NCBI RefSeq assembly: GCF_003116135.1
Contig: NZ_PDOA01000002.1
Location: forward strand, 186,001 to 250,000
Direction: 5' to 3'
Source of the DNA: Teichococcus aestuarii
Lineage (GTDB): Bacteria; Pseudomonadota; Alphaproteobacteria; Acetobacterales; Acetobacteraceae
DNA: 64,000 nt
Part shown: positions 45,151-53,252 of the stretch, one piece after another
Layout of the letters: every line of letters begins with the position of its first letter
Numbering within the stretch: position 1 is the stretch's first letter
Notes under the pieces: generated by a model
What the model was told of the DNA's origin: nothing
The model's input: only the letters and a program-made list of their open reading frames with translations
Database searches by the model: none
Position numbers and translations under genes: made by a program

Positions 45151-46874
45151 CAGCCGAGCCCCTCGCCGGGCATGGCGGCGCGCAGGCCGTCCACCGTCAC
45201 CTGTGCGCTGGCGGGCGGGACCCCCAGGCGCTGCAACACGAAATCGGCCATGCCCAAAGCCACCTCCCGCTCTCCCATCAGTGCCATGCCGACGCCGCCC
45301 TCCTGGCGCAGCCAGGCCATCTCGTCATCGTCATGGGTGCGCACCGCCACCTCCACCGCCGGGTTGGCGGCGCGCGCCAGCTCCATCACCCGCCGCGCCT
45401 CCCAGGCGCCGGGCAGGGCCAGCACCAGCAGCCGCGCCTGGCGCGGGCGGGCGGCGGCCAGCACGTCCTCCCGCGTCGCGTCGCCCCAGATGACGGGCAG
45501 CCCTTCCGCCCGCGCCCGGTCGGCGATGCGGCGGTCCTCCTCCAGCACCACCAGCGGCAGGCCGTGCCGGCGCAGCGCCGCGGCGATGGTGCGCCCGACG
45601 CGGCCATAGCCCACCAGGATGGCGTGCTCCCGCAGCCCCGGCAGGGCCGGGTGCGGCGGCGGGGCGCGGCGCGGCCGCTGCCAGCGGGCCAGGGCGCGGC
45701 TCGCCACCAGCCGGGGCACCGCCGCGCCGAAGGCGCGCGCCGTCAGCGGCAGCAGCAGGATGGCGCCGAAGCTGCCGAGCAGGATCGGGCCGCGCGCCAG
45801 CGGCGGCAGCAGCCCCTGGCCGATCGCCAGCTCGGCCAGCACGAAGGAGAACTCGCCGATCTGCGCCAGCGCCGCGGCGACGATGGCGGCGGTGGCCGGC
45901 GGCACGCGCAGCGCCAGCAGCAGCAGGAAGGTGGCCAGCCCGGTGCCCAGCAGCACCACGAGCAGCGCGGCGCCCGCCGCCCAGGGCGCCGCCGCCAGCG
46001 CCGCCGGGTCCAGCAGCATGCCCACCGAGAAGAAGAACAGCGCGGCGAAGACCCGCTGCAGCGGCAGCGTCTCGGCCGCCGCCTGATGGCCGAGGTCGCT
46101 CTCCCCCAGCACCACCCCGGCGAAGAAGGCGCCCAGCGCGAAGGAGACATGGAACAGCGCCGTGGCGGCGAAGGCCACGCCCAGCGCCACCACCACCACC
46201 GCCAGGGTGAACAGCTCGCGCGAGCCGGCGCGCGCCACGCGCTTCAGCGCCCAGGGCAGCACCCGCCGCCCGACCAGCAGCATCAGCGCCAGGAAGGCCG
46301 CCAGCTCCGCCACCGGGCGCAGCAGCGCCCAGCCCAGGCCTTGCGTATCGCCCCCCGCCAGGGTCGGGATCAGCACCAGCCCCAGCACGGCGATGAGATC
46401 CTGCACCACCAGCCAGCCCAGCGCCAGCCGGCCCGGCTCGCCGGAGAGGCGGCCGCGCTCCTCCAGCACCCGCGTCGCCACCGCCGTGGAGGCCAGCGCC
46501 AGGGCCAGCCCGAAGGCGAAGGCCCCCGCCACCGGCAGCCCCAGCAGCACATGGCCCACGAGCCCGCCGAGCAGCCCGCCCAGCGCCACCTGCGCCACCG
46601 CCCCCGGCAGCGCCACGCGCCACACCGCCAGCAGGTCCTGCGCCCGGAAATGCAGCCCGACGCCGAACAGCAGCAGCCCCACCCCGATCTCGGCCAGGGT
46701 GGCGGTGAAGCCGGGATCGGCCGCGAGGCCCGGCGTGTGCGGCCCCACCGCCGCGCCCGCCAGCAGGTAGCCCACCAGCGGCGGCAGCCGCAGCGCCCGC
46801 GCCGCCATCCCGAACAAGAACGCCAGCGTCAGCGCGACGACCAGCAGGGCGAGCAGGGGGGGCGGGGCATGCAT
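45150..46874 (-). CDS. CPA2-family cation:proton antiporter with TrkA-N domain (YbaL/KefB-like)
   Basis: 574 residues: 12-13 helices (1-385) with 'VGYLLAGAAVGPHTPG' and 'TLAEIGVGLLLFGVGLHF', 'ALASTAVATRVLEERG', 'GAFFAGVVLGES', and a cytosolic Rossmann domain from about 415 (HAILVGYGRVGRTIAAALRR ... WGDATREDVL) that binds NAD(H) or nucleotides. Closest in layout to YbaL/RosB and KefB. Likely involved in K+ or Na+/H+ homeostasis. Overlaps the hydrolase gene by one base. Confidence 0.92.
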   Translation of the reverse strand: MHAPPPLLALLVVALTLAFLFGMAARALRLPPLVGYLLAGAAVGPHTPGLAADPGFTATLAEIGVGLLLFGVGLHFRAQDLLAVWRVALPGAVAQVALGGLLGGLVGHVLLGLPVAGAFAFGLALALASTAVATRVLEERGRLSGEPGRLALGWLVVQDLIAVLGLVLIPTLAGGDTQGLGWALLRPVAELAAFLALMLLVGRRVLPWALKRVARAGSRELFTLAVVVVALGVAFAATALFHVSFALGAFFAGVVLGESDLGHQAAAETLPLQRVFAALFFFSVGMLLDPAALAAAPWAAGAALLVVLLGTGLATFLLLLALRVPPATAAIVAAALAQIGEFSFVLAELAIGQGLLPPLARGPILLGSFGAILLLPLTARAFGAAVPRLVASRALARWQRPRRAPPPHPALPGLREHAILVGYGRVGRTIAAALRRHGLPLVVLEEDRRIADRARAEGLPVIWGDATREDVLAAARPRQARLLVLALPGAWEARRVMELARAANPAVEVAVRTHDDDEMAWLRQEGGVGMALMGEREVALGMADFVLQRLGVPPASAQVTVDGLRAAMPGEGLG

Positions 46875-47031
46875 CGGCCGCCAGGATAGGAGTGGCCCCG
46901 GGCCACGGCCAGGGGGGGTTAGGGATGGAAGGGTTCGTCATGCGCGCGGTCAATGATGACGGTTCGCGGATGGGATTTCCCTTTCCGCGCGGTGCCTCGC
47001 AGAGTCCGGCCGAAGCCCCGGAGGCCCCGCC

Positions 47032-47886
47032 ATGCCCGCAGCACCCAGCCCCGCCAACCCGCACCCGGCCGACCCGCACCCGGCCATGGCGCCGCTCGCC
47101 ATCGGCGGGGTCACCCTGGCGGCGCGCGACGCGCCCCGGCTGGCGGCCTTCTACGCCGGCCTGCTCGGCCTGGAGGCGCAGCCCGACCCGGCGGAGCCGG
47201 GCGCGCTGCGGCTGGGCAACGGCGCCGCGCCGGCAATGCTGCGGCTGCTGCACCGACCCCAGGCGCGCCCCGAGCGCGGCGACGAGCCGGGGCTGTTCCA
47301 CACCGCCTTCCTGCTGCCCGGCCGCGCCGCCCTGGCGGGCTGGCTGCACCACGCCCTCGCCCGGGGCACGCGGCTGGAGGGTGCCTCGGACCACGGCGTC
47401 AGCGACGCCCTCTACCTCTCGGACCCGGAGGGCAACGGCATCGAGGTCTATGCCGACCGCCCCCGCGCCGACTGGCCGCGCCCGGCCCGCGAGGAAGGAG
47501 AGGGCGTGGCGATGGTGACGCGCCGGCTGGACCTGCACGCCCTGCTGGCCGAGGCCCCCGGCCCCGCCCTGGCGCCGGCGGAGACGCGGATCGGCCATGT
47601 GCACCTGCGCGCCGGCGATCTCGGCGCCACCGAGGCCTGGTACGCCGCGCTTGGCCTGGCGGTGACGCAGCGCATGCCGCAGGCCAGCTTCCTGGCCAGC
47701 GGCGGCTACCACCACCATGTCGCGGTCAACACCTGGCGCAGCGGCGGCACCCGGCCGGAGGGGCTGGCCGGGCTCGCCGCCCTGGAATTGCGGGCGAACA
47801 CGCCGGAGGCCCACGCGCAGGCGCTGCGGAACCTCGGGGCGGGGATGGACCCTTCCGGGAACCGCGTCACCCTCGCCCGGGGCTAG
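47032..47886 (+). CDS. VOC-family (glyoxalase/dioxygenase fold) protein
   Basis: 284 residues, two VOC modules: the first from about 20 ('LAIGGVTLAARDAPRLAAFY', 'GLFHTAFLLPGRAALAGWLH', 'DPEGNGIEVYADRP') and the second from about 185 ('IGHVHLRAGDLGATEAWYAA', 'SGGYHHHVAVNTW'). The layout matches CatE-like catechol 2,3-dioxygenases, with metal-ligand His in FHTAF and HHHVAVN and Glu in GNGIEVY. The N-terminal PSPANPHPADPHPA stretch is probably not part of the protein; an ATG at about 47086 may be the true start. Confidence 0.88.
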   Translation: MPAAPSPANPHPADPHPAMAPLAIGGVTLAARDAPRLAAFYAGLLGLEAQPDPAEPGALRLGNGAAPAMLRLLHRPQARPERGDEPGLFHTAFLLPGRAALAGWLHHALARGTRLEGASDHGVSDALYLSDPEGNGIEVYADRPRADWPRPAREEGEGVAMVTRRLDLHALLAEAPGPALAPAETRIGHVHLRAGDLGATEAWYAALGLAVTQRMPQASFLASGGYHHHVAVNTWRSGGTRPEGLAGLAALELRANTPEAHAQALRNLGAGMDPSGNRVTLARG

Positions 47887-47901
47887 TATCCCGGAGCGGC
47901 G

Positions 47902-47927
47902 CCGGGGGAGAGGCGGGCCTCCCCCGG
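47902..47927. terminator. Bidirectional hairpin between VOC and universal stress protein genes
   Basis: CCGGGGGAG...CCTCCCCCGG stem between convergent genes. A second CCTCCCCCGGGC copy follows directly, so alternative pairings exist. No T-run. Confidence 0.5.
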
Positions 47928-47952
47928 GCCTCCCCCGGGCCTTCGCCTCGGC

Positions 47953-48828
47953 TCAGCGGCACATCAGGACGGGGATGTCCGCATTCTCCAGCACATGCCG
48001 CGTCACGCCGCCCAGGATGAGCTGGCGCAGGCGGGAATGGCTGTAGGCGCCCATGCAGAGCAGGTCGGCGTTGAAGTCCCGCACGGCGCCGAGCAGGCCC
48101 GCGCCCACCTCCCGCGTCTGCGGCTTGAAGGGCACCGTCTCGGCCTGGATGCTGTGCCAGCGCAGATAGGCGCGCAGCCCTTCGGCGTCCGGGCCGCGCC
48201 GCTGGTAGTCCTCGCTGTGCAGGATCCGCACCGCCTCGGCATGGTGCAGCCAGGGCAGCGCCGCCGCCACCGCCGCCGCGCTCTCCGCCGTGCCGTTCCA
48301 GGCGCAGCAGACGCGGGTGCCGATGGTCGCGGGCGGCTCGCGCGGGGCGATCAGCACGGGGCGGCCGGAATCGAACAGCACGGCGTGCAGCGCGTCGGAG
48401 GAGGAGACGTCCTCGTCCGCCTCCGGGTGCGGCACCACCGCCATGTCGTAGAGGCGCGACTGTTGCGCCACCACATCCTCCTCCCGCCCCGCGATCGACT
48501 CGAAGGAGAGGGTGGGGCCCTCGGTCTTCAGCGCGCTCTCGGCGGAGAGGGCGATGGTCACGTCCCGCCCCTGCACGAACTTCTCGAACAGGCTGCGCAC
48601 GCGCCCGGCGCGCTCGCCGCTCTCGCGCTCGGTGGCGGCCATCATCTCCTCGATCATGGCGCCGGAGAGGCCCTCGCCCGCCAGCGGCGCCACGTCGCGC
48701 GCATCGACGCGCACATGCAGGCAATGCACATGCGCGTTCCAGGTCCGTGCCACCATCAGCGCGGTTTTCAGCGCCGCCTCGCCGGCGGCGGTTCCAGTGA
48801 GCGGCAGCAACAGCCGGCGGTAGGCCAT
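47953..48828 (-). CDS. Universal stress protein (two tandem Usp domains)
   Basis: 291 residues from the ATG at 48828, chosen because AAGGAG lies 9 bases upstream. Two Usp modules: 'MAYRRLLLPLTGTAAGEAAL' opening the first and 'RVCCAWNGTAESAAAVAAAL' opening the second, which ends 'LLCMGAYSHSRLRQLILGGV' and TRHVLENADIPVLMCR. This GAYSHSR...GG pattern is common in alphaproteobacterial tandem UspA proteins. Cytoplasmic, probably stress-protective; partners unknown. Promoter-like sequence lies at 48879-48887. Confidence 0.92.
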   Translation of the reverse strand: MAYRRLLLPLTGTAAGEAALKTALMVARTWNAHVHCLHVRVDARDVAPLAGEGLSGAMIEEMMAATERESGERAGRVRSLFEKFVQGRDVTIALSAESALKTEGPTLSFESIAGREEDVVAQQSRLYDMAVVPHPEADEDVSSSDALHAVLFDSGRPVLIAPREPPATIGTRVCCAWNGTAESAAAVAAALPWLHHAEAVRILHSEDYQRRGPDAEGLRAYLRWHSIQAETVPFKPQTREVGAGLLGAVRDFNADLLCMGAYSHSRLRQLILGGVTRHVLENADIPVLMCR

Positions 48829-48878
48829 CGGTCGGTCTCCTTCCTCCAGTCCGGCGCCCGGTCGTGCGGGCGTGGAGC

Positions 48879-48887
48879 ATTGTAACA
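48879..48887 (-). promoter_or_regulatory. Extended -10 promoter for the universal stress gene
   Basis: On the minus strand TGTTACAAT: TG-n-TACAAT, a close match to an extended -10 element, about 45 bases before the ATG. No good -35 is visible 17 bases upstream. No EcfG motif is seen. Confidence 0.4.
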
Positions 48888-48960
48888 CAAAGCGACAGCG
48901 CGCGTCCCTCGCCTGTCCTGCCGGGCGGCAGGCTAGAGCCAGGCAGGGTGAAATGCCTCG

Positions 48961-50409
48961 TTAAATCTCGTTCGGCATCGGCTGGCTGGCATCCATCCGG
49001 CGCCAGTCGAGCGGGCCGGGGTCGCGCCGGGCCGACTGCTCCAGCACCGCCAGCCCGGCATCCGAGGCATCGCCGCGCCGCGCCGCCACGCGGGCGCGCA
49101 GCAGCGGCAGCGGCGCCTCCAGCCAGAGGCCCTGGAAGGGCACGCCCGCCGAGGCCGCCACGGCGGCGATGCCGGCGCGCATCTCCGTCTCCAGGAAGGT
49201 GGCATCGGCGATGACGCTGTGGCCGGCCCGCAGCGCCTGCCCGGCCATGGCCTCCAGCGCCGCCCGCACGGCGGCACTGGCGGCGGCGCCGTAGGCCTCG
49301 GGCGGCAGGCGGCATTCCGGCGCCACGCCGTGCAGGCGCTTGCGGATCTCGTCGCTGCGCAGCACCAGCGCGCCGGGGGCGGCGCCCATGGCCGGCGCCC
49401 AGAGCCGGGCGGCGTGGCTCTTGCCGGTGCCCTGCAGCCCGCCCACCGCCACGAGTCGCGGCGGCGGCGGCCGCAGCGCCGCCTCGGCCGCCGCCAGGAA
49501 GGGCAGCCCGTCCTGCCCCACCCGGTGCACGCAATGGGCGCGGATCACGTCGCGCAGCGAGAGCCAGAGGGGCAGCCCGGCCACCAGCCCGGCATCGCCG
49601 GTGCGGGCCACGTAGCGGTTCAGCACCCGGTTGGCGGCGGCGCGGCCGACGCGGCGGTCCAGGTCGGCCAGCAGGAAGGCGAGGTCGTAGCCGGTGTCGA
49701 TGGTGGCCAGCACCTCGTCGAACTCCAGCGCGTCGAACGGCACGGGGCGGCCCTTCCACAGCACCAGGTTGCCGAGGTGCAGGTCGCCATGGCAGCGGCG
49801 CACCGCGCCGGCGGCGGCGCGCGCCGCCAGGGCGGGGGCCAGCCGCGCCAGCCAGCCCCGCGCCGCCGCCGCCCAGGCGCCGATGCGCGGCGCCGGCAGG
49901 CCGGCGGCCAGGGCGGCTTCCACATTGCCCTCCAGCACCGCGCCGAGGCGCCCGGGCGAATCCCAGCCCGCCACCGGCGGCAGGCCGGCATGCAGCGCCG
50001 CCACCGTGTCCGCCAGCGCGTCCTGCAGGGCGGCATCCAGCGCGCCGCGCCCGGCGATGGCGTCGAGGAAATCCGGGGCCTGGAGGGGGGCCATCTCCAG
50101 CACCCATTCCTCGGCCGGGCCGTCCGCGTCCAGCGCCAGGGCGCCATCGGCGCCGCGCGCCAGCCTGTGCACGCCGCGATACAGGCCGGGCGCGGCGGCG
50201 GCGTTCAGCGCGTATTCACGGCGGCAGAAATGCTCGCGGTCGGCCAGCGCGGTGAAGTCGAGGAAGCCGAGCGCCACCGCCTTCTTCAGCTTCAGCACCC
50301 GGTCGGGGCCGATGAAGACGGCGGAGATGTGCGTCTCCACCGGCGTGTCGTCGCCGGTCAGGCGGGCCAGCAGCGCCGCCGCCGCCTGCTGCCCCGCCGG
50401 GATGCTCAC
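48961..50409 (-). CDS. Fusion of an APH-like kinase domain and a P-loop kinase
   Basis: 482 residues from a GTG at 50409. The first 315 residues are aminoglycoside-phosphotransferase-like, with catalytic CHGDLHLGNLV (about 206-216) and 'FDALEFDEVLATIDTGYDLA'; the remainder is an AAA/zeta-toxin-like P-loop kinase with GGLQGTGKS (about 323-331) and DATFLETEMRAGI. Such two-domain proteins are common in proteobacteria and are annotated only as bifunctional kinases; the substrate is unknown. The start overlaps the pdxH stop (GTGA), so it is coupled to pyridoxal phosphate synthesis at least in expression. Confidence 0.88.
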   Translation of the reverse strand: MSIPAGQQAAAALLARLTGDDTPVETHISAVFIGPDRVLKLKKAVALGFLDFTALADREHFCRREYALNAAAAPGLYRGVHRLARGADGALALDADGPAEEWVLEMAPLQAPDFLDAIAGRGALDAALQDALADTVAALHAGLPPVAGWDSPGRLGAVLEGNVEAALAAGLPAPRIGAWAAAARGWLARLAPALAARAAAGAVRRCHGDLHLGNLVLWKGRPVPFDALEFDEVLATIDTGYDLAFLLADLDRRVGRAAANRVLNRYVARTGDAGLVAGLPLWLSLRDVIRAHCVHRVGQDGLPFLAAAEAALRPPPPRLVAVGGLQGTGKSHAARLWAPAMGAAPGALVLRSDEIRKRLHGVAPECRLPPEAYGAAASAAVRAALEAMAGQALRAGHSVIADATFLETEMRAGIAAVAASAGVPFQGLWLEAPLPLLRARVAARRGDASDAGLAVLEQSARRDPGPLDWRRMDASQPMPNEI

Positions 50410-51053
50410 GGGTAGATCGTCTCGATCCGCCAGCCGCCGCCCTGGGAGGTCCCTGCGGGGGCGGGGGTGTAGATCCGCCGGTCGTGCAGGCGGAAAGGCA
50501 TGTCGCGCCAGAATTCCAGCCGCTCCGGCAGCACCCGGTAGCCGCCCCAGTAGGGCGGGCGCGGGATGTCGGCGCCGGGGAAGCGCGCCTCGGCCTCGCG
50601 CAGCGCCCCTTCCAGCTCCGGCCGGCCGGAGAGCGGGCGGGATTGCTGCGAGGCCCAGGCGCCGAGCCGCGAGAGGCGCGGGCGGCTGGCGTAGTAGGCG
50701 TCCGACTCCGCCTCGGCCACGTGCTCCACCGTGCCTTCCACCCGCACCTGGCGGCGCAGCGTCTTCCAGTGGAACAGCAGCGCGGCGCGCGGATTGCCGC
50801 CCAGCTCGCCGCCCTTGCGGCTCTCCTTGTTGGTGAAGAAGACGAAGCCGCGCGCATCCAGCCCCTTCAGCAGCACCATCCGGGCGGAGGGGAAGCCATC
50901 GGGCGTGGTGGTGGCCAGGCACATGGCGTTCGGGTCGTTCGGCTCGCTGGCCTCGGCCTCGGCGAGCCAGGCGGCGAACAGGGCGAACGGATCGGCGGAT
51001 TCGCCAATGGCGTCGGCAGCGGACACAGTGGCGGACGGATCAGGCGCGGTCAT
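50406..51053 (-). CDS. pdxH: Pyridoxine/pyridoxamine 5'-phosphate oxidase
   Basis: 215 residues from the ATG at 51053 (AAGGGGGAGC upstream). FMN enzyme that makes pyridoxal 5'-phosphate. Family motifs: 'PNAMCLATTTPDGFPSARMV', 'VFFTNKESRKGGELGGNPRA', 'FHWKTLRRQVRVEGTVEHV', 'SRLGAWASQQSRPL', 'YWGGYRVLPERLEFW' and the substrate-binding ending RIYTP...IETIYP. Divergent from fabI. Confidence 0.96.
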   Translation of the reverse strand: MTAPDPSATVSAADAIGESADPFALFAAWLAEAEASEPNDPNAMCLATTTPDGFPSARMVLLKGLDARGFVFFTNKESRKGGELGGNPRAALLFHWKTLRRQVRVEGTVEHVAEAESDAYYASRPRLSRLGAWASQQSRPLSGRPELEGALREAEARFPGADIPRPPYWGGYRVLPERLEFWRDMPFRLHDRRIYTPAPAGTSQGGGWRIETIYP

Positions 51054-51161
51054 ACGGCTCCCCCTTGCCCAGGCCTCGGGGGTGTGCCACCAGGGCCAGA
51101 CCCTTGCAACCGGGGACATCCCCTGCCCTCGCAACCCCGATCAGAGCGGTCCCGCCCGACA

Positions 51162-52001
51162 ATGGAAGCTGTTGCCCCGCACGCCACCCCCGCCACCGGC
51201 ACGCTGATGGCCGGCAAGCGCGGCCTGATCATGGGCGTCGCCAACGACCGCTCCATCGCCTGGGGCATCGCCCGCGCCCTGGCCGCGCAGGGCGCCGAGA
51301 TCGCCTTCACCTACCAGGGGGAGACGCTGGAGAAGCGCGTCCGCCCGCTGGTGGAGAGCATCGGCGCCGACATCCTGCTGCCCTGCGACGTGACCGACGA
51401 GGCGAGCATCGACGCCGCCTTCGCCACGCTGGAGCAGCGCTGGGGCCGGATGGACTTCCTGGTCCACGCCATCGGCTTCGCCGACAAGCAGTTCCTGCGC
51501 GGCCGCTACATGGACACCCCGCGCGAGGCCTTCCTGCAGGCGCTGGACATCTCCTGCTACTCCTTCGTCTCGGTCGGCCGCCGCGCGGCGGCGCTGATGC
51601 CGGAGGGCGGCAGCCTGCTCACCCTCTCCTATCTGGGGGCGGAGCGCGTCACGCCGCACTACAACGTCATGGGCGTGGCCAAGGCGGCGCTGGAGGCCAG
51701 CGTGCGCTACATGGCGGTCGATGTCGGCAACCAGGGCATCCGCGTCAACGCCATCAGCGCCGGCCCGATCAAGACGCTGGCGGCCAGCGGCATCGGCGAT
51801 TTCCGCTACATCCTGAAGTGGAACCAGTACAACGCGCCGCTGAAGCGCAACGTCACCATCGACGATGTGGGCGGCGCCGGCCTCTACCTGCTCTCCGACC
51901 TCGGCTCCGGCGTCACCGGCGAGGTGCACCATGTCGATTGCGGCTACCATGTCGTCGGCATGAAGGCGGAGGACGCGCCGGACATCTCCGTCGCCCCCTG
52001 A
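51162..52001 (+). CDS. fabI: Enoyl-ACP reductase (NADH) FabI
   Basis: 279 residues. Last reductive step of fatty acid elongation. Short-chain dehydrogenase fold: cofactor site 'GLIMGVANDRSIAWGIARAL' (20-39), SYLGAERVTPHYNVMGVAK containing Tyr157, Tyr167 and Lys174 (FabI's Y-x6-K) and 'QGIRVNAISAGPIKTLAASG'. The SYLGAE and PHYNVMG signature separates it from FabV/FabL. N-terminal 16 residues (MEAVAPHATPATGTLM) are extra; ATG at the second Met is possible. The target site of triclosan-type inhibitors in known FabI. Confidence 0.96.
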   Translation: MEAVAPHATPATGTLMAGKRGLIMGVANDRSIAWGIARALAAQGAEIAFTYQGETLEKRVRPLVESIGADILLPCDVTDEASIDAAFATLEQRWGRMDFLVHAIGFADKQFLRGRYMDTPREAFLQALDISCYSFVSVGRRAAALMPEGGSLLTLSYLGAERVTPHYNVMGVAKAALEASVRYMAVDVGNQGIRVNAISAGPIKTLAASGIGDFRYILKWNQYNAPLKRNVTIDDVGGAGLYLLSDLGSGVTGEVHHVDCGYHVVGMKAEDAPDISVAP

Positions 52002-52098
52002 TCCGTTGCGCCTCATCCGGGGCGCCCCATACGCGGCGCCTGACAAAGGGCGCCTGATCCGCGACTCCTGATCCGCGCCGCCGCCGCCAGGCGGCGCG

Positions 52099-52123
52099 GC
52101 AACCTCGCCCCCTCCGGACGGTT
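52099..52123 (+). promoter_or_regulatory. Possible EcfG-type promoter of the small disordered protein operon
   Basis: GCAAC, 16 bases, GGTT: two mismatches to GGAAC-N16/17-CGTT. It ends 44 bases before the ATG at 52168, a fitting distance. Weak by itself. Confidence 0.3.
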
Positions 52124-52167
52124 GCTTCCCCATGTGGCCAATCAGGGCCGCATCAGGGGAAGCGCGC

Positions 52168-52389
52168 ATGAGCCAGCACGAGCCACCGCTGCCGCCGGCA
52201 GCCCACGGGCCCACGCCCGCATCCGGCGCGCCCGCCGCCCCGGCCTCCCCTGGCGCCGAGGGCGACGCCGCCGCGGCGGAGCGGCAGCAGGAGACCGGCT
52301 CCGGCGAGGCGGCCATCGAGACAGGTGGGCGAGCCGAGCAGGATAGCCGCGCCGCGTGCGCGGAAGCCGCCGCCCGCAATCTCCGCTGA
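52168..52389 (+). CDS. Small disordered Ala/Pro/Glu-rich protein (first of four)
   Basis: 73 residues, start ATG 52168 with AGGGGA upstream. Sequence is rich in Ala, Pro, Glu and Gly (MSQHEPPLPPAAHGPTPASG ... QQETGSGEAAIETGG), without hydrophobic core or signal peptide; one Cys. No family recognised. It heads a run of four genes for hydrophilic proteins of 62-86 residues, all on the plus strand with short gaps. Confidence 0.6.
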   Translation: MSQHEPPLPPAAHGPTPASGAPAAPASPGAEGDAAAAERQQETGSGEAAIETGGRAEQDSRAACAEAAARNLR

Positions 52390-52426
52390 GCGCCCACGCG
52401 CTGTTCCACGGATCGAGGAGAAAGCC

Positions 52427-52615
52427 ATGAGCAAGGCGCATATGCCCCCCGTGCCGCCCGCCAACCGGCCGAAAGGCCCGGGCGGTGCCACCGAGACGCC
52501 CGAGCAGAAGAGCGAGCAGCACGCGCGGCCGCAGAACAACATCCCGCAGAACCAGGGCCGCAGCGCGGACATCGCGCAGAACACGCACAACCAGGGCTAC
52601 CAGCAGGACCGTTGA
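52427..52615 (+). CDS. Small Gln/Asn/Pro-rich protein (second of four)
   Basis: 62 residues, GAGGAGAAAG ribosome site. MSKAHMPPVPPANRPKGPGG ... DIAQNTHNQGYQQDR: proline-rich start and an Asn/Gln-rich end. From memory, small alphaproteobacterial proteins with the same opening (MSK-x-H-x-PPVPP) and closing (NTTNQGYQQDR) exist and are annotated hypothetical; I cannot confirm here. The best-conserved member of this operon. Confidence 0.75.
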   Translation: MSKAHMPPVPPANRPKGPGGATETPEQKSEQHARPQNNIPQNQGRSADIAQNTHNQGYQQDR

Positions 52616-52617
52616 CC

Positions 52618-52839
52618 ATGCCCGACAAGAACCCCGACGCCATGCGTCACGGCGGCCCCGGCAGCAGCCACCAGAACCGCCAGGACCCGTCGAAATCCGC
52701 CGCCACCGGCCACAAGGGCGGCGGCGACGACAGCGGGCCGACCCCCGGCTCGTCCACCAACAGCAGCAACAGCCGCATCTCCGGCGGCGGCGGCGAGCGG
52801 GACCGGCACCACGTGCACGACCCCGCCCACAAATCCTGA
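52618..52839 (+). CDS. Small Gly/Ser/His-rich protein (third of four)
   Basis: 73 residues starting 2 bases after the previous stop, so translation is probably coupled. Low complexity: MPDKNPDAMRHGGPGSSHQN ... GGGGERDRHHVHDPAHKS. No hydrophobic residues in any cluster; predicted to be disordered. The His-rich end could bind metal. Not recognised. Confidence 0.6.
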   Translation: MPDKNPDAMRHGGPGSSHQNRQDPSKSAATGHKGGGDDSGPTPGSSTNSSNSRISGGGGERDRHHVHDPAHKS

Positions 52840-52848
52840 GGAGGCTCC

Positions 52849-53109
52849 ATGGCCGAGAAGCAGCCCACCGCGCATCCGCCCGAGCGGACGCCCGTCGACC
52901 CGGCCTCGGGCGATGACAGCGGCACCATCCGCCACAGCCACACCGGCGAGGCGGAGCAGCAGGAGACAGCCAGCGGCACCATCCGCCAGCCGATCCAGCC
53001 CGGCGAGGTGCAGCCGGGCGAGATGAACGAGCTGGCCGCCACGCTGGGCGGGCCGGTGGACGTGTTCCCGGCCGGCGGGCGGCGTAAGCCGCCGCAGAGC
53101 GGCGACTGA
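52849..53109 (+). CDS. Small acidic hydrophilic protein (fourth of four)
   Basis: 86 residues, strong GAGGAGG ribosome site. [20 protein letters not shown], a repeated [SD]GTIR motif (DSGTIRHSH and ASGTIRQPI), '[20 protein letters not shown]' and the ending PPQSGD. Only the [12 protein letters not shown] stretch could fold. Unknown function; composition is like desiccation or osmotic stress proteins, which is only an analogy. Confidence 0.6.
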   Translation: MAEKQPTAHPPERTPVDPASGDDSGTIRHSHTGEAEQQETASGTIRQPIQPGEVQPGEMNELAATLGGPVDVFPAGGRRKPPQSGD

Positions 53110-53140
53110 GGGCGGCGACTGAGGGCGGCGGCCGGCTGAG

Positions 53141-53175
53141 AAGCGGCGAGGGGCAGGTAAGCCTCCCCGCCGCTT
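53141..53175 (+). terminator. Hairpin after the small-protein operon
   Basis: AAGCGGCGAGGGG ... CCTCCCCGCCGCTT imperfect stem, followed by CC-TCAT. It closes the four-gene run. Just before it GGCGGCGACTGAG is tandemly repeated at the end of the fourth gene. Confidence 0.55.
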
Positions 53176-53252
53176 CCTCATCCGGCCGGTTTGCGACGGG
53201 GCGAGGCTTCGCCCATAAACGGCGGCCCAGACAGCTCCGCCGGTGTCCCGCC

